Source: Lachnospiraceae bacterium
GTDB taxonomy: Bacteria; Bacillota; Clostridia; Lachnospirales; Lachnospiraceae
DNA: 64,000 nucleotides
Direction of reading: 5' to 3'
NCBI GenBank assembly: GCA_022799755.1
Contig: JAAWOU010000001.1
Coordinates: 62,001-126,000, forward strand
Shown here: in pieces, positions 27,504-37,364 of the stretch
Layout of the letters: every line of letters starts with the position of its first letter
Numbering within the stretch: position 1 is the stretch's first letter
Notes under the pieces: generated by a model
Database searches by the model: none
What the model was told of the DNA's origin: nothing
What the model saw: the letters and a program-made list of their open reading frames with translations, nothing else
Program-made: the position numbers and the translations under genes

Positions 27504-28859
27504 CTAGGGAGCCTTAGGCGTTTCCACAGTCCCTATGAACAGGGGCAGCCTGTCTCTGCAGTCAATGATCAGGTACAGAAAGGGTCTGTCCAAATTTACC
27601 TCTTTTACCAGATCTGCCTCCATGGCGCCCTCAGCGCTCATTTCCACTGCCGTGGCGGCACCGGCCTTTGTGCCGTTTTCATCCACTGCCAGAAAGGTTT
27701 TGTGCAGCACTCTGCTGATATAGATATTCCCTACCGTGGAACTGCCCAACCCGGAGAATTCCGCTTTCTCCGGGTTGAAAGCTTCGTTTATCCCCATCTT
27801 TTCCAGGAGCTCTTTCATCTCGACACCGTACTCGCAGCCGAATTGGGGAATCGACGCGTTCACATGGGCATCCGCAGGATGGGTCAGAATCTCCCGCAGC
27901 CGTTCTCCTGTCAGCGACGCCGCGTACTCCGCCACTGTCATCCCCTCTTCAGGCAGCAGAGCCGCAAAAGCATATTTTTCATCCGCATAATATTTCAGAA
28001 AACCTGTCGCATGCTCGTCCTCCAGGTAATGTCTCTCGGAAGAATGCATCATCTGTACCTTTGTGACAATCCCGTCAGCCCCGTTAAACTCCCCCTCATG
28101 CACCTGATACTCAAAGTACTGTTCCTGCCATCTGGCATCAAACGCCAGGGCGTTTACCAGATACATAACCGCGTCGTCGGAAATCTCATCCAGAATCTCA
28201 GGGATCATACCGTCCGTGTTGTCTTTTACCCAGTCATTGATTTCCTGCAGGGCCGAATCGTCAAAATGCACCGGATAGACATCTGCCTGAAAAAGCTCCC
28301 TGTTTCTCTGCAGAAAATCCTCCTCCACAGTGAAGTGTTCGTCTGCGGTAAACCATATGGCATTTGCCATGCTTAGCTTATATTTGTCGCCTGCAGGGAG
28401 CGTCTCCCTGTAATCCGCCAAATAGGAGCTCAGCTCAGACACAGGCATCCCGAAGACTTCTTCCATCTGTTCCAGAGTCTCTCCTCTTGCCCCATTGGCT
28501 GTCATGGTCAGGGCGAAGAGAATTGACAGAGGCGAAATAAGGACGTTTTCGTCACTTAGGGATGCATAGGCCGGAAATACAACATTCTCATCCTCCATAC
28601 CAAGCTCCAGGAGCCGCAGGCCGAAATCCGTGATGGCACAAGCCGCAGCTTCCGCATCGGCTGTATAAATATTTTGATCCTCTTTTGGCACTTCACTCGT
28701 CTTTGATAATTCGTCTGCATTCGCAACAATCTCTGCATTCAGCGTCTCGGTCTCGTCCTCTTCTCGATTTACATCTACACTTCCGCAGCCAACGATAGAA
28801 ATGGTCATTGCAGCCGTTAAAAACACGCTCACTACCTGCCTTGTCTTTCTTTTTCTCAT
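27504..28859 (-). CDS. Serpin-family lipoprotein
   Basis: Lipobox SIVGC; serpin core NVLISPLSILFALTMTANGARGETLEQM, LVNALAFDARWQEQF-like, RCL hinge GTKAGAATAVEMSAEGA, DRPFLYLIID. Confidence 0.93.
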   Translation of the reverse strand: MRKRKTRQVVSVFLTAAMTISIVGCGSVDVNREEDETETLNAEIVANADELSKTSEVPKEDQNIYTADAEAAACAITDFGLRLLELGMEDENVVFPAYASLSDENVLISPLSILFALTMTANGARGETLEQMEEVFGMPVSELSSYLADYRETLPAGDKYKLSMANAIWFTADEHFTVEEDFLQRNRELFQADVYPVHFDDSALQEINDWVKDNTDGMIPEILDEISDDAVMYLVNALAFDARWQEQYFEYQVHEGEFNGADGIVTKVQMMHSSERHYLEDEHATGFLKYYADEKYAFAALLPEEGMTVAEYAASLTGERLREILTHPADAHVNASIPQFGCEYGVEMKELLEKMGINEAFNPEKAEFSGLGSSTVGNIYISRVLHKTFLAVDENGTKAGAATAVEMSAEGAMEADLVKEVNLDRPFLYLIIDCRDRLPLFIGTVETPKAP

Positions 28860-28989
28860 AGCCTCTCCTCCGCTCTACTTGATTGGAGACAATTTCACCT
28901 GCAGCAGGTTAATCGTCTCTCCTAACGGTATAGACGAAAAAGACGGGAAAAAGTTTCCTTCAATTTTCTATTCATACAGCCATGAATAA

Positions 28990-29532
28990 TCATATTCCAG
29001 ATAAATGTGCCGGCAGCAGACAACCTTTCCGGATTGGCACCCCCCAATCAGCTGCTTTGCCAAGCGTATCTGCCAGCAGCACTTTCTTCGCCAGTCCTAC
29101 AGAGAATAAATACAGTCCCTTTGCAAGCCATTTCTGATCAAAGCGTTTCCGCTCCGGATCCAAAAACTGAGGTATCATCTCCTCATGCGTCATAATAGGT
29201 CCTGCCAATAGCTGTGGAAAAAAGGTCACAAACAATGCATAATCTGTCAAACCATACCTTTTCGTCTCTCCCCTGTAAGAATCCACTAAATACGAAATCT
29301 GCTGAAAAGTAAAAAAACTGATGCCCAAAGGCATCAAGATCTTGTGCAGAACAAAAGAAGTCTGTAGTAGCGCATTTACATTCTCCAGCAGAAAATTAAA
29401 ATATTTAAAGTAGAATATTGCGCCGAGGTTTCCCATAATTCCCAGCAATAATATCCTCTTAGCCCATGGAGCGTTCTCTGTCTTCAGGAGTGAGTAAAAT
29501 AATTGCCAGATAGCCAACGTGAAAATAGGCAT
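28990..29532 (-). pseudogene. Truncated MBOAT O-acyltransferase fragment
   Basis: FYFKYFNFLLENVNALLQ..ILMPLGISFFTFQQISYLVDSYRGETKRYGLTDYALFVTFFPQLLAGPIMTHEEMIPQF..KKVLLADTLGKAADWG then divergent tail; lacks the N-terminal part and the catalytic His half seen in the 488 aa copy at 32420..33886. Confidence 0.75.
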
Positions 29533-29558
29533 AAAATCATAGCGACATAGCGATCAAC

Positions 29559-29592
29559 ACCACTTTCGCCGCCTTTTCCCGGCGAAAGTGGT
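29559..29592. terminator. Perfect 13-bp hairpin downstream of tyrS
   Basis: ACCACTTTCGCCG-CCTTTTCC-CGGCGAAAGTGGT; no clear U-tract on either side. Confidence 0.45.
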
Positions 29593-29609
29593 TCAATCCA
29601 AATCTTCCT

Positions 29610-30878
29610 TTATCTCATAACAACCTTTTTATAGTTCTTTTTGCCACGTCTGACTACAATTCCATCTCCCATAAACTGCTCGGGACGATAGATCGCTTTG
29701 ACATCGCTTACCTTTTCGCTGTCCACGGTAACGCCGCCCTGCTCAACCGCTCGTCTTGCCTCGGAGCGGGATGCATTCAGACCGGCCTTTACCAGTATCC
29801 CCAGAATGTCAATGGTGCCGTCCTGAAAGTCGCTCTCCTCCAGCCGGCAGGTGGGCATCTCGACAGCGCCGTCCCCTGCTCCGCCGGCGAACAGGCTGCG
29901 CGCGATTTCCTGCGCTTTCCCGGCCTCTTCCTCGCCATGCACCAGCTTGGTCAGTTCAAAGCCCAGGATTTCTTTTGCCTGGTTCAGCTGGCTGCCCTCC
30001 CACTTATCCATTTCGTCAATCTGTTCGATGGGCAGGAAAGTCAGCATCCGCAGGCATTTCAGCACGTCCGTGTCCGCCACGTTTCTCCAGTACTGGTAGA
30101 ACTCAAAGGGAGAGGTCTTGTTGGGATCCAGCCATACTGCGCCTTTCTGGGTCTTGCCCATCTTCTTGCCCTCGGAATTCAGTAAAAGCGTAATTGTCAT
30201 GGCATATGCATCCTTGCCCAGCTTTCTGCGGATCAGCTCCGTACCGCCCAGCATGTTGCTCCACTGATCGTCGCCGCCGAACTGCATGTTGCAGCCGTAT
30301 TTCTCGTACAGCTTCAGGAAATCGAAACTCTGCATTATCATGTAATTGAACTCCAGGAAGCTTAAGCCTTTCTCCATACGCTGCTTGTAGCACTCAGCCG
30401 TGAGCATCCGGTTCACGGAAAAATGCACGCCGATATCCCGGATAAATTCAATGTAATTCAAGTCCCGGAGCCAATCGGCATTGTTCACCATCAAAGCCTT
30501 TGAACTTCCCTGGAGCGCCTCTCTTCCGTCTTCCAGGGAATCACCGAACTCAATGAAGCGGCTCATCTGCTTCCGGAAGCATTCGCAGTTATGGTCAATC
30601 ATCTCTGTGGTCATCATAGTGCGCAGGTCGGATCTGCCGGAGGGGTCCCCGATCATGGCTGTCCCCCCGCCCAGCAGCGCGATAGGTCTGTTGCCTGCCA
30701 TCTGCAGCCGCTTCATCAGGCACAGAGCCATGAAATGGCCTACATGGAGGCTGTCCGCAGTAGGGTCAAAGCCGATATAAAATGTGGCCTTTCCATTGTT
30801 GATCAGTTCCTTGATCTCTTCCTCGTCCGTCAGTTGGGCCAGAAGCCCCCTTGCTTTCAATTCCTCAAATACTGTCAT
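29610..30878 (-). CDS. tyrS: Tyrosyl-tRNA synthetase
   Basis: [29 protein letters not shown]-like [28 protein letters not shown] (KMSKS), C-terminal S4 domain. Confidence 0.97.
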   Translation of the reverse strand: MTVFEELKARGLLAQLTDEEEIKELINNGKATFYIGFDPTADSLHVGHFMALCLMKRLQMAGNRPIALLGGGTAMIGDPSGRSDLRTMMTTEMIDHNCECFRKQMSRFIEFGDSLEDGREALQGSSKALMVNNADWLRDLNYIEFIRDIGVHFSVNRMLTAECYKQRMEKGLSFLEFNYMIMQSFDFLKLYEKYGCNMQFGGDDQWSNMLGGTELIRRKLGKDAYAMTITLLLNSEGKKMGKTQKGAVWLDPNKTSPFEFYQYWRNVADTDVLKCLRMLTFLPIEQIDEMDKWEGSQLNQAKEILGFELTKLVHGEEEAGKAQEIARSLFAGGAGDGAVEMPTCRLEESDFQDGTIDILGILVKAGLNASRSEARRAVEQGGVTVDSEKVSDVKAIYRPEQFMGDGIVVRRGKKNYKKVVMR

Positions 30879-31017
30879 TGTCCTCTCTCCTTTTTCGCTT
30901 GTCATTTCGTGGTGTGAATACCATAACCGATACCGCCTTGTAGTTCACTGCACACGGCGGTAAAACCTATGGCCGGACTTGCACCGGCAAGATTAGTCCT
31001 ATGCCCGGCACACATGC

Positions 31018-31290
31018 AAAAAGCCCGTCCCTGTGAAAGGACGGGCCTGCGCTCGTGTTACCACCTTACTTCCCGCCGGGCTCACGCCCTGCGGCTCAGT
31101 GAGTATCCATCAATACTCCGGCAGATATCGGTGCCTCCGGCAAAGCCTACTTGCTCTCTTTCAGCCATGCTGCTCCGGGATGTATGTTCCCTTTTGTCCT
31201 GCTTGCGCCTCTCACCACCCGGCAGCTCTCTGTCAGCCTTTAGACAAAGGTACTTTTTCCCCTCATCGCGTTCTCTGTATTATGGTTACT
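31018..31290 (-). ncRNA. T-box leader (tyrosine specifier) of tyrS
   Basis: Minus-strand AAGGTGGTAACACG T-box (31054-31067), terminator GCCCGTCC..GGACGGGCTTTTT, specifier-loop region GGGAACA-UAC-AUCCC (UAC at 31182-31184), upstream of tyrS. Confidence 0.9.
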
Positions 31291-31291
31291 C

Positions 31292-31320
31292 ATTATACCC
31301 ACTGCATCCCGGTTTGTCAA
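31292..31320 (-). promoter_or_regulatory. sigmaA-type promoter of T-box/tyrS
   Basis: TTGACA - 17 bp - TATAAT on the minus strand. Confidence 0.85.
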
Positions 31321-31344
31321 GAAGATTTTCGTTTATTGCCGGCC

Positions 31345-32400
31345 TTATCTCTCCTGCCAGTATGACTCATAGTCATAATTCTCTGCAAAATCATACATTT
31401 CATGCAAAGTTTTATTCAAATTCTCTTTGGTGACGCGGTTTTTCCCCTGTTTTACACAGTCAAATATATACCGGTTGAATTCAGGGCGATGATGGCAGAC
31501 ATCTCTGTAATGCTCCAGATCAGTGACGATCCACTCCTCTTTCTGGAAATAGTATAAAGACACATTCTCGTATTCCAGAAAATGTTCTATGGCATATCGG
31601 TAGATTTCCAGCATGTCCTCCAGATTATCCCGCAGAAGCATCTGCTCCCAATACAGCATACTGTACGGCGGAAGAAAGACAATAAATTCCGTGTCCGGAT
31701 TCTGCCGGATAAAGGGAAGTATATTCTCCAGATTCTCCTGGCAGAGAGCCAGCTTCTGTTCCAGCGGCGCTTCACTCCCGCCTCCCTGGAGCAGTCCCTC
31801 CCGGGCTTCCCGGGCCACACTCAAAGTGATCTCCCTGCCGAAAAGCGCCTCGTCCTCCCAGGTATAAGCGGTATCCACATTGTCCTCCACTCCCTGCAGC
31901 CCGTCCAGGATTCGCTCCCAGCTCCTTACAACGATATCCCGGTTAAAAATATATCGGTAATCATTAAACAGATTGCTGTCATAGAGGTATTCCGGCCGCT
32001 CCACATAAGCCGTCCAGCTGGGAGAGGTCAGCTGATAATCGTTTATATCCATAAAAACATGCCCGACCGGCTCCTCCCTGGAAAATATCACGGAGAAAAT
32101 GGCTTTCAAATCATCACTTCTGGCACCGGAATAGGACAGCTTTATGGTATCCCATCCCATTTCCTCGTCAAACCATTGCGTGTGAAAGTTCTCCGTCATA
32201 GAGGTTCCCACAATGACGTCCGTGTATTCCAGGTTCCTGGCCGCTCCCGGCGTCTGGTATACCGCATTGTCCAATATCACCGGCATTCCGAACCATGGCT
32301 TATGATACTGGTACAGCGGATCCACGATAATGCACAGCGCCCCTGTCGGCAAGAGCGCCAACAGCATAATAAGCATAAGCTTTTTAAAATTCCCTGCCAC
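31345..32400 (-). CDS. SGNH/AlgJ-like cell-surface partner of MBOAT acyltransferase
   Basis: N-terminal TM; VIVGTSMTENFHTQWFDEEMGWDTIKLSYSGARSDDL; directly follows an MBOAT gene. GTG start inferred after GGAAGAG RBS; the ORF-track ATG at 32499 would overlap MBOAT by 80 bp. Confidence 0.65.
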   Translation of the reverse strand: MAGNFKKLMLIMLLALLPTGALCIIVDPLYQYHKPWFGMPVILDNAVYQTPGAARNLEYTDVIVGTSMTENFHTQWFDEEMGWDTIKLSYSGARSDDLKAIFSVIFSREEPVGHVFMDINDYQLTSPSWTAYVERPEYLYDSNLFNDYRYIFNRDIVVRSWERILDGLQGVEDNVDTAYTWEDEALFGREITLSVAREAREGLLQGGGSEAPLEQKLALCQENLENILPFIRQNPDTEFIVFLPPYSMLYWEQMLLRDNLEDMLEIYRYAIEHFLEYENVSLYYFQKEEWIVTDLEHYRDVCHHRPEFNRYIFDCVKQGKNRVTKENLNKTLHEMYDFAENYDYESYWQER

Positions 32401-32419
32401 AGCTCCTCTTCCTTTTCGC

Positions 32420-33886
32420 CTAAAAATTAAAGTAAATAAACTTTGACACCTGCGACAAGCATGTAAACGACCAGGAAAACAAAATACCAAGCCAAACATA
32501 CCAACCGGTTCCGCGGAATTTTCTGGTCACCAGTTCATGGCTGGAGGGAAGCTTTACACACAGAAAAACCCCTGCCAGGCACCAGAGAAGCACGGCTGCC
32601 TGACAGATTCCCTCCATCAGGGATGCGGAGACAAATCTCTCCATGGTCACTTTCCAGACAGTGTTATCACAGAAAGCCGCCGCCATATCCTCCTGAAGCC
32701 CGCCCTTTCCTCCCGCAATCACCCGGCCAAGCAGCAGCCATGGCTGTCGGAAGTATTCGGCCCGGAAAAACACCCAGGCAATGTTGACGAACGCGAACGT
32801 GGCGCACCACAGCAGACACCTTGGCAGTCTGTCTATTGTCCGCCTGCCCAGCCTGTAGACTGCCATGACGATTCCGTGCATCATTCCCCAGAGGACATAT
32901 GTCCATGCGGCTCCATGCCAGAGCCCGCTCACCGTAAACACGATCATCACATTGATGCAGGTCCGCAGCATCCCTCTCCTGTTTCCGCCCAGGGGGATAT
33001 AGAGATACGTGGTCAGGAAGCGGGACAATGTCATATGCCAGCGCCTCCAGAACTCGGAAATCGTAGCCGCTTTGTAGGGCGAATCGAAATTCACCGGAAT
33101 GATAATGTTAAAAAATCTTCCCAGTCCCAGCGCCATATCGCAGTATCCGCTGAAATCAAAATAAATCTGCAGCGTGAATGCCAGGATGGTTACGACGGCC
33201 CCCAGTGAGCTCAGCTGCTGCAGATTCTCATACCCGGCATCACAGATTCCGGCAAAGGAATCCGCAATCAGTATCTTCTTTGCGAATCCGATGATAAAAT
33301 ATTCCAGACCGGAAACCATATTTTCGTAATTGACTTTTCGATTTTCCCTATTTTTGAACTGCGGTATCATTTCCTTATACAGGACGATGGGTCCGGCCAC
33401 CAGCTGGGGAAAAAAAGATACGAAAAGGGCATAGTCCAAAAATCCGACTTTCTCTGTCTCTCTCTGATAGCTGTCTATCACAAAAGACAGCTGCTGAAAG
33501 GTATAAAAGCTGATTCCCAGGGGCAGCGCAATGTTTTTCAGCGCAAAATCCGCCCCCAGAAAGCGGTTTAGATTCGCGATCGTAAAGTCCAAATACTTAA
33601 AATAGAACAGCAGTCCAAGATTGGCCAGGATACCAACGGACAGACAGACTCTGCGAAACGCCTGCGGGAAGCCGTCTCTCATCAGGAGAAGATGCAGTAA
33701 GAAATTTACAAAAATGCTGAAAGCCAGCAAAAAGCACAGCCGATAATCCGCATAGCCATAAAAGAAAAAGGAAGCCATAATAAGGGCGAACTGAGCCATC
33801 CTATACCGCCTAAACCGGTTCATCAGAAAATATATTATCCATATGACAGGCAAGAAACCAAAGAAAGCATAGGAATTAAAAAGCAT
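32420..33886 (-). CDS. MBOAT family O-acyltransferase (AlgI/DltB-like)
   Basis: LGLLFYFKYLDF, LPLGISFYTFQQLSFVIDSYQRE, FPQLVAGPIV, YCDMALGLGRFFNI, EFWRRWHMTLSRFLTTYLYIPLGGNRRG, GLWHGAAWTYVLWG. Confidence 0.96.
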   Translation of the reverse strand: MLFNSYAFFGFLPVIWIIYFLMNRFRRYRMAQFALIMASFFFYGYADYRLCFLLAFSIFVNFLLHLLLMRDGFPQAFRRVCLSVGILANLGLLFYFKYLDFTIANLNRFLGADFALKNIALPLGISFYTFQQLSFVIDSYQRETEKVGFLDYALFVSFFPQLVAGPIVLYKEMIPQFKNRENRKVNYENMVSGLEYFIIGFAKKILIADSFAGICDAGYENLQQLSSLGAVVTILAFTLQIYFDFSGYCDMALGLGRFFNIIIPVNFDSPYKAATISEFWRRWHMTLSRFLTTYLYIPLGGNRRGMLRTCINVMIVFTVSGLWHGAAWTYVLWGMMHGIVMAVYRLGRRTIDRLPRCLLWCATFAFVNIAWVFFRAEYFRQPWLLLGRVIAGGKGGLQEDMAAAFCDNTVWKVTMERFVSASLMEGICQAAVLLWCLAGVFLCVKLPSSHELVTRKFRGTGWYVWLGILFSWSFTCLSQVSKFIYFNF

Positions 33887-33901
33887 ATTTATGACTCCTG
33901 T

Positions 33902-35104
33902 CTATTTATTCGCCATCAGCTTCACCATGGCCTGATTCAGCCCGTCCACCGTGAGCTTGTACATGGGGAAGAGCTCTTTCACCGCAGTCTCCGCCTCCCG
34001 CCAGGGGGCCCGGCCAGGGGCCATCTTGGGATTCAGCCATACGATCTTTTTGTATTTCTTCTTCACAAGCTGCAGCCATTCGTACCCGGACAGGCCGCCG
34101 TTGGGCCCTCTGTAGTTGCCCGTGTCCGAGTAAAGCTCCTCCGGGGCCATGGCAGCGTCTCCTACGATTATAACTTTGTAGTCGCTGTCCACGTTCCGGA
34201 ACATCCACTCCGTGTCCACCCAGTCCCCGTTCTCGCACTCCGGAGTCTTATACAGCTTGCTGTAGATGCAGTTGTGAAAGTAATAGGTCTTCACGTCCTT
34301 GTAGTGGTTGGACTTGTGGATGGCCTGGAACAGGTCGTTCAAAAGGCTGCTGAATGGAATCATGGTGCCGCCGGAATCCATCAGAAGCAAAAGCTTCACC
34401 GCGTTCTTCCTGGGCTTTTGCATGACGATCTGCAGGCAGCCGCCGTTGTTGCAGGTCTTGTCCACGGTGCCGTTTATGTCCAGCTCCGTCTCCGGGATGT
34501 CCAGCCTGCTGGAGAACTGGCGGAGCTTGCGGAATGCCATCTGGAACTGTCGGTTGTCCAGGACTCTGTCGTCCCTGAAATCCCGGTACTTCCTGGCTCC
34601 CACCACCGCAAAGGCGGACTGGTAGCCTGTCTTGCCGCCTACCCGGACGCCGCCCACGTTGCCGCCGGTATTGCCGAAAGAGGTCTTGCCCATGGTGCCG
34701 ATCCAGAAGCTCCCGCCGTTGTGCTCGCTGTCCTGGTCTTTCAGGCGCTGGCGGAACTTCTCCTCCACGTCCTCCTTGTCGATCTGGAGATCCTCCATCT
34801 TGTTCATGTGATCCCGGGCCTCCTCGTGGGCCAGCTCCATCATGTCGGACTTGTCCAGCCAGCGCAGCATCTCCTTGCCCACTTCCGTCTCCCGCTGGGC
34901 AGACTTGAAGCACTCCTCGAAAGCCATGTCGAACTTGTCGAAATCCGTCTCGCTCTTCACCAGAATCATACGGGCCGTGTAATAGAACTGGGTCAGGGAG
35001 CTGCCGCAGAGCCCCTTGTCCAGCGCCTCCTGAAAGGTGAGCCACTCTCCCAGAGTCACCCGAAGCCCCTTTTCCCTTAATGTCTCAAAAAATTTTATGA
35101 ACAT
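33902..35104 (-). CDS. VWA-domain (CoxE/YehP-like) protein
   Basis: LLLLMDSGGTMIPFSSLLNDLFQAI (MIDAS-like), HNCIYSKLYKTPECENGDWVDTEWMFRNVDSDYKVIIVGDAAMAPEEL; downstream of MoxR ATPase. Confidence 0.8.
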   Translation of the reverse strand: MFIKFFETLREKGLRVTLGEWLTFQEALDKGLCGSSLTQFYYTARMILVKSETDFDKFDMAFEECFKSAQRETEVGKEMLRWLDKSDMMELAHEEARDHMNKMEDLQIDKEDVEEKFRQRLKDQDSEHNGGSFWIGTMGKTSFGNTGGNVGGVRVGGKTGYQSAFAVVGARKYRDFRDDRVLDNRQFQMAFRKLRQFSSRLDIPETELDINGTVDKTCNNGGCLQIVMQKPRKNAVKLLLLMDSGGTMIPFSSLLNDLFQAIHKSNHYKDVKTYYFHNCIYSKLYKTPECENGDWVDTEWMFRNVDSDYKVIIVGDAAMAPEELYSDTGNYRGPNGGLSGYEWLQLVKKKYKKIVWLNPKMAPGRAPWREAETAVKELFPMYKLTVDGLNQAMVKLMANK

Positions 35105-35390
35105 ATTCCATCCTCTTCAAAACTCTCCGGATCCGTTTGATTCTTGTGCCGCATGATCCTACCAATAAATACGCTTTGCACAAGGAAACGTTATCTCTCC
35201 TTTTTCCCGGCTTCTTCCGCCCTTTGCTTCCTGGCTTTCCGGCCTTTTTGCCGCTCTCCTATCTTCCGTGCGCATCTCCTGCACCACTCGATGAACATCT
35301 GATTCGCTATCTGCCCCATCGCTCTTTTCTCCCGCCGTCATCGGCTCCCCATTGCCTGCGTCACGAAATGCGGTTCCTCCCGGGCCCCTC

Positions 35391-36317
35391 TTACAGATTC
35401 GGCTCGCTGCGCACCAGCTGCAGATCTTCGTCCTTTTTCACCACAACCCCCACGAAAGGCAGGGCCTTGCGGATGGCATCCGCCGGAATCCCGCCGATCT
35501 GCAGGGCATTGATCCAGTCGATCAGCTCTGAGGTGCTGGGCTTCTTGCGGATGTCCCGGATAGCCCGGATATTGTAGAACACCTCCATGGCGTTCTTTAA
35601 CAGATTCTCCTCCACGTCCGGATAATGCACCCGCACGATCTCCTCCATCAGCTCCCTGTCCGGGAAGTCGATGTAGTGGAAGATGCAGCGGCGCAGGAAA
35701 GCGTCCGGCAGCTCTTTCTCCGCGTTGGAGGTAATAATCACGATGGGGCGCTGCTTGGCTTTCACAGTCCTCTTGGTCTCGTTTATATAGAACTCCATCT
35801 GGTCCAGCTCCCAGAGCAGATCGTTGGGGAACTCCAGGTCCGCCTTGTCGATCTCGTCGATCAACAGTACCACCTGTTCCTCGCTGTCAAAAGCCTCCCC
35901 CAGCTTGCCCAGCTTGATGTAATGGGCAATGTCGTCCACGCCCTCCTCGCCGAACTGCCCGTCATAGAGGCGCTGGATGGTATCGTACACATACAGTCCC
36001 TCCTGGGCCTTGGTGGTGGACTTAATGTTCCAGATGATCAGCCGCTTGTCCAGCGCTTTCGCCACGGCCTCCGCCAGCATGGTCTTGCCCGTGCCCGGCT
36101 CCCCCTTGATCAAAAGCGGTTTCTTCAGCGCGATCGCTATATTTACGCTGGCCATCAGCTCCTCGCTGGCCACGTACTCCCCGGTTCCCTGAAATCCCTG
36201 TCTCTCCATCCTGTTCCCTGTCCTTTCAGCTGTCATCTGCGGCTTTGCCTCCGGCGGTGTACGATATTTGTCCTCGTCCGCTTCGTAAATCACAGCTACC
36301 TTTCCCTTGAATTTCAT
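35391..36317 (-). CDS. MoxR-type AAA ATPase
   Basis: KPLLIKGEPGTGKTMLAEAVAKAL, VVLLIDEIDKADLEFPNDLLWELDQMEF, RPIVIITSNAEKELPDAFLRRCIFHYIDFPD. Confidence 0.93.
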   Translation of the reverse strand: MKFKGKVAVIYEADEDKYRTPPEAKPQMTAERTGNRMERQGFQGTGEYVASEELMASVNIAIALKKPLLIKGEPGTGKTMLAEAVAKALDKRLIIWNIKSTTKAQEGLYVYDTIQRLYDGQFGEEGVDDIAHYIKLGKLGEAFDSEEQVVLLIDEIDKADLEFPNDLLWELDQMEFYINETKRTVKAKQRPIVIITSNAEKELPDAFLRRCIFHYIDFPDRELMEEIVRVHYPDVEENLLKNAMEVFYNIRAIRDIRKKPSTSELIDWINALQIGGIPADAIRKALPFVGVVVKKDEDLQLVRSEPNL

Positions 36318-36394
36318 TCTCTTTCATGTTACGATATTCTTGATGCAAAATCAAGACAAAATCATGAAACAAAGGAAAATAAGGTAAAATAATC

Positions 36395-37252
36395 ATGTTG
36401 CAGAATATGTTTGAACACAAGCCCACCCTTTCTTTCGAAGTGTTCCCGCCAAAAAAGGACGGGGATTTTGAGTCCGCCTTTCAGGTGATGGACGCGCTGG
36501 GGGCTCTGTCCCCGGATTTCATCAGCGTCACCTACGGCGCCGGGGGAAGCCGCGCCGGCAAGACCGTGGAGATCGCTTCCTATATTCAGAATACCCTGGG
36601 AATCGACGCGGTGGCCCATATGACCTGTGTGGGCAGCAGAAAGGAAACCCTGCTTCAGGTTGCGCAGGAGCTTAAAAACCACAATATAAGCCATTGTCTC
36701 GCCCTGCGGGGAGACCGGCCCAGGGACATGAGCGACGAACGGTTCGCTTGCCGTGATTTCGCCCATGCGAACGATATGATGGAGTTCCTCAGGGAGAATA
36801 CGGATCTGCATATGGCCGGGGCCTGCTATCCTGAGAGGCATTTCGAGAGCTTCAGCATGGAATCCGACTTAAACCACCTGAAAAAAAAGCAGGATGCGGG
36901 AGCCGAGTTCTTCATCAGCCAGCTGTTCTTCGACAATGACTACTTTTATTCTTTCCTGGAAAAGGCGCAGAAGAAAGGCATCACTGTCCCTGTATGCGCC
37001 GGCATCATGCCCATCACCTCCGCCGGACAGCTGGGAACCACCGTCACTTTGTCCGGCTCCAGCATTCCAAAGGCCCTGTCCGGTCTGATAGCGACCTATG
37101 GAGACAGCAAAGAGGATATGCGCAAGGCCGGCATTGATTACGCCATCCGCCAGATCCGCGACCTCCAGGAAAACGGCGTGAACGACATCCACATCTACGC
37201 AATGAACAAGCCGAAGACAACGGCGGAAATCGTTGCATCGATTTATAGATAA
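36395..37252 (+). CDS. metF: Methylenetetrahydrofolate reductase
   Basis: KPTLSFEVFPPKKDGDFESAF, SVTYGAGGS, ALRGDRPRD, QLFFDNDYF, CAGIMPITS. Confidence 0.96.
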   Translation: MLQNMFEHKPTLSFEVFPPKKDGDFESAFQVMDALGALSPDFISVTYGAGGSRAGKTVEIASYIQNTLGIDAVAHMTCVGSRKETLLQVAQELKNHNISHCLALRGDRPRDMSDERFACRDFAHANDMMEFLRENTDLHMAGACYPERHFESFSMESDLNHLKKKQDAGAEFFISQLFFDNDYFYSFLEKAQKKGITVPVCAGIMPITSAGQLGTTVTLSGSSIPKALSGLIATYGDSKEDMRKAGIDYAIRQIRDLQENGVNDIHIYAMNKPKTTAEIVASIYR

Positions 37253-37274
37253 CGGCAGACCGCGCAAAATCCGG

Positions 37275-37303
37275 TTGCCACCGGGGACAAAAAATGATAT
37301 AAT
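37275..37303 (+). promoter_or_regulatory. Promoter of the hybrid kinase gene
   Basis: TTGCCA - 17 bp - TATAAT, with AAGGAGG RBS before ATG 37365. Confidence 0.7.
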
Positions 37304-37364
37304 AGTGTGTAATTGACTGTAAACAATCGACGGAAAAAAGGAACAATACAAGGAGGAAACGAAT

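Noticed and set aside
34248-35045. 265-aa minus-strand Gly/Gln/Arg-rich ORF
   Set aside because: Alternate frame of the VWA gene; low-complexity composition with no domain signature.
35159-35341. 60-aa minus-strand ORF between the MoxR and VWA genes
   Set aside because: Charged, no motif and weak start context; not enough to call a gene.
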